DNA of 64,000 bases, taken from the NCBI RefSeq assembly GCF_009939005.1, contig NZ_JAACJS010000015.1, positions 684,325-748,324 of the forward strand, given 5' to 3'. A model generated the notes under the pieces. That model saw only the letters and a program-made list of their open reading frames with translations, searched no databases and was not told the DNA's origin. This document shows positions 60,209-64,000 of the stretch, piece after piece. How positions within the stretch are numbered: the first letter of the stretch is position 1; each line of letters begins with the position of its first letter. The translations under genes and the position numbers were made by a program. This DNA is from Sediminibacterium roseum (GTDB lineage Bacteria > Bacteroidota > Bacteroidia > Chitinophagales > Chitinophagaceae).

Positions 60209-60619
60209 ATGCTATCTAAGAAAACACAATATGCGTTCAAGGCCCTCACATTTATCGCTGAGCGGAAAAAAGACGGGCCCGTACTGATAGCAGAGATCGC
60301 AAAGAAAAAAAAGATCCCCCTCAAGTTCCTCGAAAATATTTTGCTGGAACTCAGGAAAGCCGGGTTGCTCGAAAGCAAGAAAGGCAAGGGCGGCGGTTAT
60401 TTTTTTAATGTTGATCCCAAAGACATCCGCCTTGCACAGGTAATGCGGCTGATCGAGGGGCCCATTGCACTTCTCCCCTGCGTGAGCCTCAATTTTTACG
60501 AACGCTGTAAAGACTGCGATGAAAAAAAATGCGGGCTGAACAGGGTTATGATACAGGTACGCGACAATATGCTCGAGGTCCTGGAAAACAAAACGGTGTA
60601 CGACCTGGTAGCAAAATAA
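60209..60619 (+). CDS. Rrf2-family transcriptional regulator with C-terminal cysteines
   Basis: A 136-residue winged-helix regulator. The DNA-binding part starts MLSKKTQYAFKALTFIAE and includes IPLKFLENILLELRKAGLLESKKGKGGGY (about 36-64, the recognition helix and wing). Four cysteines at 91, 100, 103 and 108 (LPCVSLNFYERCKDCDEKKC) sit where IscR and NsrR bind an Fe-S cluster. It may therefore sense iron, nitric oxide or sulfur status. Its partner gene is an outer-membrane barrel 34 bases downstream. Confidence 0.9.
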   Translation: MLSKKTQYAFKALTFIAERKKDGPVLIAEIAKKKKIPLKFLENILLELRKAGLLESKKGKGGGYFFNVDPKDIRLAQVMRLIEGPIALLPCVSLNFYERCKDCDEKKCGLNRVMIQVRDNMLEVLENKTVYDLVAK

Positions 60620-60653
60620 TAAACACCCAAATATCAAAATCAAAACAAAAACC

Positions 60654-61394
60654 ATGAAAAGAATTATTGTTATTCTTCTATGCCTGCCTATGTTCGCGGG
60701 AGCACAGAGCCTGATCGGTGGCAAGAACGTGATCCGCTGGAACATTGGCTCACTCGCTTTGAAGAACTACCACTTCACTTATGAAAGAGTGATCGCCAAA
60801 CGCGTTACCCTTTCCCTCAGTTACCGTACCATGCCAAAAGGCGATGTCCCCTTCAAGAGCCAGCTCGAAAAAGCCATTGAGAGTGATGATATCAACTTCA
60901 GCAATTTCCAGATGGGCAACACTGCCTGGACCGTTGAGGGAAGGATCTACCTCGGCAAAGGCGGTATGAGAGGATTTTACATCGCTCCTTACCTGCGCTT
61001 CGCAAACTTCGATTTGAGCACACCGGTGAAATACACGTACACTTCTACAAGCGGGCCTACTGCAGGCCAAAGCTTCAGCAAAGAGGCCAACTTTGTTGGG
61101 AAAGTAAAATCAACCAGCCCGGGTTTGATGATCGGTTGGCAGATCCAGCTCGCAAGCAAATTTGTGCTCGATCTCCAATTGCTCGGCGGCCACTACGGTA
61201 CAAGCAAGGGAGACTTGAACTTTGCAACCACACTTAACAGCGACGAGCAAAATGCATTGAACCAAAGTTTGAAAGACATCAAAGCAGATCCTTTCAAATT
61301 TACCTACACCGTTAATGGCAGTGGCGCCCAGATTAAAACAGACGGCCCATGGGCAGGTGTGAGGGCGAATATTGGTATCGGTTTCCGGTTCTAA
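60654..61394 (+). CDS. Outer-membrane beta-barrel protein, unknown function
   Basis: A 246-residue protein. Signal peptide (MKRIIVILLCLPMFAGAQ), then alternating beta segments: NVIRWNIGSLALKNYHFTYERVIAKRVTLSLSYRTMP (about 25-61), GFYIAPYLRFANFDL and a C-terminal GVRANIGIGFRF with a terminal Phe, fitting a DUF3575-like small barrel. Co-directional with the Rrf2 gene 34 bases upstream, so it may be its target. Confidence 0.8.
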   Translation: MKRIIVILLCLPMFAGAQSLIGGKNVIRWNIGSLALKNYHFTYERVIAKRVTLSLSYRTMPKGDVPFKSQLEKAIESDDINFSNFQMGNTAWTVEGRIYLGKGGMRGFYIAPYLRFANFDLSTPVKYTYTSTSGPTAGQSFSKEANFVGKVKSTSPGLMIGWQIQLASKFVLDLQLLGGHYGTSKGDLNFATTLNSDEQNALNQSLKDIKADPFKFTYTVNGSGAQIKTDGPWAGVRANIGIGFRF

Positions 61395-61440
61395 GTTCGG
61401 GTAACCGATCGTGAATAATCAGCAGTAAAACCGCAATAAA

Positions 61441-61471
61441 AAACGCGCATCAATGGATGCGCGTTTTTTAT
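61441..61471 (+). terminator. Terminator after the barrel gene
   Basis: An 11-bp stem (61441-61451 with 61456-61466), loop AATG, T-run following. It lies about 47 bases after the 61394 stop, between convergent genes. Confidence 0.85.
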
Positions 61472-61514
61472 TGACTATTCGTTTGCAGCAAAAGCATGAG
61501 GTTTGCCATCACAA

Positions 61515-62462
61515 CTATCGCAGGTTCTCAAACATATCCGCAGTCATTTTTTTCAGATCGAATTCAGGTTTCCATCCCCAGTCGTTTGCAGCAACGCTGT
61601 CGTCGATGCTTTGTGGCCAGCTGTTGGCGATCTCCTGGCGGTAGTCTGGCTCGTAAGAAATCTTGAAACCCGGAACATGCCCGCTTATTTCTGCAGCGAT
61701 CTCTTTGGGCGAGAAGCTCATTCCTGAAATATTATACGATGTGCGCACCTTGATATTCTCCGATGGTGCATTCATCAGCTCGAGTGTGGCGCGGATGGCA
61801 TCCGGCATATACATCATGGGAAGATAGGTGTCTTCCGACAAGAAACATTTATATGCCTTGTGTTCAAGCGCCTCGTGGAAAATGGCCACAGCGTAATCGG
61901 TAGTGCCACCACCGGGTTCGGATTTGTAACTGATGAGCCCCGGGTAACGGATGCTGCGTACATCAACACCATACCTGTTGTGGTAATAGTTGCACCAGAA
62001 TTCACCGGCATATTTACTGATGCCATAAACGGTAGAGGGTTCGATGATGGTTTGTTGCGGACAATTCTTTTTAGGAGACGTTGGCCCAAACACAGCAATA
62101 CTGCTTGGCCAGTATACCTTGTGTAATTTTTCTTCGCGGGCAATGTCGAGCACATTTAACAAACCCTGCATGTTCAGGTGCCACGCGAGGTTCGGATTTT
62201 TTTCGCCGGTGGCGGACAAAATAGCAGCAAGCAGGTAGATCTGCGTGATGTTCTGGCGGATGACCTGTACATGCAGCATTTCCTTGTTCATCACATCAAG
62301 ACTCACATAGGGGCCCGTGCCTTCGAGCAGGGGATTCTGCTCGCGCAGGTCGGAGGCGATCACGTTGGCATTCCCATACTGTTTGCGCAGGGCCATCGTA
62401 AGCTCCACGCCAATCTGGCCCGAAGCGCCGATTACGAGTATTTTATCTTTGTTAACAGACAT
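61515..62462 (-). CDS. Epimerase-type L-threonine 3-dehydrogenase
   Basis: A 315-residue short-chain dehydrogenase/epimerase-fold enzyme. NAD-binding loop GASGQIGVEL (about 11-20), active-site Tyr and Lys in YGISKYAGEFW (about 138-148). The stretch YPGLISYKSEPGGGTTDYAVAIFHEAL (about 168-194) matches the UDP-galactose-epimerase-like threonine dehydrogenases of Bacteroidota, which make 2-amino-3-ketobutyrate. No kbl partner is visible in the window. ATG 62462 is used; the longer start at 62516 adds a Cys-rich stretch with no homology. Confidence 0.86.
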   Translation of the reverse strand: MSVNKDKILVIGASGQIGVELTMALRKQYGNANVIASDLREQNPLLEGTGPYVSLDVMNKEMLHVQVIRQNITQIYLLAAILSATGEKNPNLAWHLNMQGLLNVLDIAREEKLHKVYWPSSIAVFGPTSPKKNCPQQTIIEPSTVYGISKYAGEFWCNYYHNRYGVDVRSIRYPGLISYKSEPGGGTTDYAVAIFHEALEHKAYKCFLSEDTYLPMMYMPDAIRATLELMNAPSENIKVRTSYNISGMSFSPKEIAAEISGHVPGFKISYEPDYRQEIANSWPQSIDDSVAANDWGWKPEFDLKKMTADMFENLR

Positions 62463-62577
62463 TGGCAATCGTTTTTGCAAATGTAAGGGACAGGAAGGAA
62501 GAATACAGGCACACAAGACAACCTTTACCCGCCGCCAACTGAACGCCGTTGTACCTCCCGCTCTTGTTTCTTTTCTT

Positions 62578-62585
62578 TAGCTTTG
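62578..62585 (+). promoter_or_regulatory. -7 promoter box TAGCTTTG before kdsA
   Basis: Exact TAnnTTTG match, 19 bases before ATG 62605. Confidence 0.5.
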
Positions 62586-62604
62586 CCATTCCTAAATCAA
62601 AAAT

Positions 62605-63429
62605 ATGCTTCCATCATTCCTGCAGGATCTTTTCAAGGACCAATCGTACAACCCCGATCATTTCTTTCTCATCGCCGGTCCATGCGTGGTAGAGAATGAA
62701 GAACTGGTGATGGAAGTGGCCCATAAAGTTTCTTCTATCTGCAAGCGCCTCGAGGTTCCATACGTATTCAAAGCAAGCTACCGCAAGGCAAACCGGACGA
62801 GCGCAAATTCTTTTACGGGTATTGGCGACGACAATGGTTTGTCGCTCATCAAAAAAGTGGGTGAAGCTTTCAACCTCCCCACCACTTCGGATATACACGC
62901 GCACGAGGAAGCGGCGATGGCGGCCCCGTTTATTGATATTTTACAGATACCTGCGTTTCTATGCCGGCAGACAGACCTTTTGGTGGCCGCAGCGGAAACG
63001 GGGAAGATCGTGAACGTGAAAAAAGGACAGTTTCTCAGCGGGCCGTCGATGAAATTTGCGGCAGACAAAATCAAAAAAGCAGGCAATGAAAAAGTAATGC
63101 TTACGGAACGGGGCAACACGTTCGGATACACGGATCTCGTGGTTGACTACCGCAACATCACCTGGATGAAAGAAATAGGCGTGCCGGTGATCATGGATTG
63201 CACGCATTCGCTCCAGCAGCCCAACCAGACCTCCGGCGTAACGGGCGGTAACCCGCAACTCATCGGAACCGTTGCGAGTGCGGCCATTGCAACGGGTGCG
63301 GATGGATTGTTTATTGAAACGCACCCCGACCCTTCCTGCGCCCTTAGCGATGGCGCCAACATGCTCCGCCTCGACCTGCTCGAGGGGCTGCTCGAGAAAC
63401 TGGTGAAACTGAGGAAAGCGGTGGTGTAG
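62605..63429 (+). CDS. kdsA: KdsA, 3-deoxy-8-phosphooctulonate synthase
   Basis: A 274-residue barrel enzyme joining arabinose 5-phosphate and PEP for LPS Kdo. It shows IAGPCVVENEEL (about 23-34), FKASYRKANRTSANSFTGIG (about 54-73), TDIHAHEEA, QIPAFLCRQTDLLVAAAETGKIVNVKKGQFL and DCTHSLQQPNQTSGVTGGNP. Its presence indicates a Gram-negative outer membrane. Confidence 0.96.
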   Translation: MLPSFLQDLFKDQSYNPDHFFLIAGPCVVENEELVMEVAHKVSSICKRLEVPYVFKASYRKANRTSANSFTGIGDDNGLSLIKKVGEAFNLPTTSDIHAHEEAAMAAPFIDILQIPAFLCRQTDLLVAAAETGKIVNVKKGQFLSGPSMKFAADKIKKAGNEKVMLTERGNTFGYTDLVVDYRNITWMKEIGVPVIMDCTHSLQQPNQTSGVTGGNPQLIGTVASAAIATGADGLFIETHPDPSCALSDGANMLRLDLLEGLLEKLVKLRKAVV

Positions 63430-63460
63430 CGTTGAAAGTTTGGGGCCGGCGGGTGATTAC

Positions 63461-63682
63461 CTACCAGTTCCGCAACGGGTTTCTTTTGCCCGCAAGGATG
63501 TAGTTTTTGATATTGATCCAGAATGCGAGGATCATGTATAATATAACAGGCGATCCTAACGTGAGAAAAGAAATATAGATGAACCACAAACGGATACGCG
63601 AAGAGGCAATACCCAGTTTTTCGCCTATTTTGGCACAAACGCCAAAGGCGTTCAATTCAAGAAATTCCCTGATCTTTTGCAT
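63461..63682 (-). CDS. PspC-domain membrane protein
   Basis: A 73-residue protein with the PspC domain: AFGVCAKIGEKLGIASSRIRLWFIYISFLTLGSPVILYMILAFWI (about 12-56), one strong membrane segment and a basic C-terminus (NYILAGKRNPLRNW). PspC-type proteins assist in envelope stress sensing; in Bacteroidota the single-domain form has no defined role. Confidence 0.85.
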   Translation of the reverse strand: MQKIREFLELNAFGVCAKIGEKLGIASSRIRLWFIYISFLTLGSPVILYMILAFWINIKNYILAGKRNPLRNW

Positions 63683-63930
63683 AGCTCACTGGTTTACGAT
63701 GCGGGGGGAGCGCATTTCTCCTGCAATTTAGGAAATCGGTCTATAAAAGTGTAAAACCATTTTTTAGCGCCGCCTGTTTTTCGTAAATTCGCGGCACCTG
63801 CACGTCTTTTTTGACTCAAAATAGTACCAAAAGCTGAAGTGAGTGACACAAGGGACGATGCCATGAAAAACAAATGCCGGACAAACACCAGCCTTTGTGC
63901 CCCTTTTTTAAGAATTAAAATTGATAGTTT
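63683..63930. other. Intergenic region before aconitase
   Basis: A 248-base stretch with no convincing gene. A short frame on the minus strand (63694-63888) gives no recognisable protein. The last 30 bases before ATG 63931 are A/T-rich, as expected for a Bacteroidota start region. Confidence 0.5.
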
Positions 63931-64000
63931 ATGGCTTTTGACATTGAAATGATCAAAAAGGTATACGCCGAAATGCCCGCGAAAGTGGATGCAGCCCGTA
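63931..64000 (+). CDS. Aconitate hydratase, 5' fragment (cut by the window end)
   Basis: Only the first 23 residues are visible: MAFDIEMIKKVYAEMPAKVD then AAR. That opening matches the start of the mitochondrial-type aconitase of Bacteroidota (MAFDI-x-MI-x-x-VY), the TCA-cycle enzyme. The rest lies beyond the window, so the call is tentative and based on the N-terminus alone. Confidence 0.6.
   Translation, partial: MAFDIEMIKKVYAEMPAKVDAAR

Noticed and set aside
63694..63888. 64-residue minus-strand frame before aconitase
   Set aside because: No homology visible and no start context; treated as intergenic.
1..64000. CRISPR arrays, tRNAs, rRNAs, insertion sequences, prophage
   Set aside because: None seen by eye on either strand; no transposase or integrase frames.

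Overview
The window looks like a stretch of Bacteroidota chromosome, most likely from the Chitinophagaceae or a near relative. That placement is an inference. It rests on Bacteroidota-type promoter boxes (TAnnTTTG) before many genes, a lack of Shine-Dalgarno sequences, a SusC/RagA-like outer-membrane receptor, TlpA proteins with a DUF4369-like N-terminus, DUF4954, the parA-parB-DUF5683-dapB block, and an epimerase-type threonine dehydrogenase. I saw no rRNA, tRNA, CRISPR array, transposase or prophage. Most of the DNA is ordinary chromosomal housekeeping sequence.

Layout. 1-1.5 kb: a lipoprotein and a decayed HEPN/MNT toxin-antitoxin pair whose antitoxin is intact and whose toxin is broken. 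1.5-11.4 kb: phosphohexomutase, phosphoribosyltransferase, two iron-sulfur electron-transfer proteins, a cupin, a LysE exporter and a large outer-membrane receptor. 11.4-22.4 kb: a minus-strand superoperon trpE-G-D-C-F-B-A-hisH-hisA-hisF-hisIE-tlpA-like, preceded by a trp attenuator. 22.4-32.4 kb: amidohydrolase, hisB, a sugar dehydrogenase with a cytochrome c, a second TlpA-like protein, an S9 peptidase and a GH16 glycanase. 32.4-36.3 kb: a his attenuator followed by hisG-hisD-acetyltransferase-hisC. 36.3-41.6 kb: phosphatase/nuclease, lactonase, an FKBP fusion protein and a bestrophin. 41.6-46.4 kb: a TetR-controlled EmrAB-TolC-type efflux operon with a paired palindromic operator. 46.4-64 kb: SET protein, MgtE, GlmS with DUF4954, parAB, dapB, an Rrf2 regulator, threonine dehydrogenase, kdsA, PspC and the start of aconitase.

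The most informative part is amino-acid biosynthesis. Every enzyme for chorismate to tryptophan and for PRPP to histidine is encoded between 12.9 and 36.3 kb, but the histidine genes lie in three separate units. hisH, hisA, hisF and hisIE sit at the tail of the trp operon. hisB lies between a cytochrome c gene and a small membrane-protein gene. hisG, hisD and hisC form their own operon. Both the trp operon and the hisG operon start with an unannotated short leader peptide (three consecutive Trp codons; five His codons) followed by competing hairpins and a U-tract terminator. Both are textbook ribosome-mediated attenuators read directly from the sequence. If the layout is functional, half of the histidine pathway answers to tryptophan supply and the other half to histidine supply.
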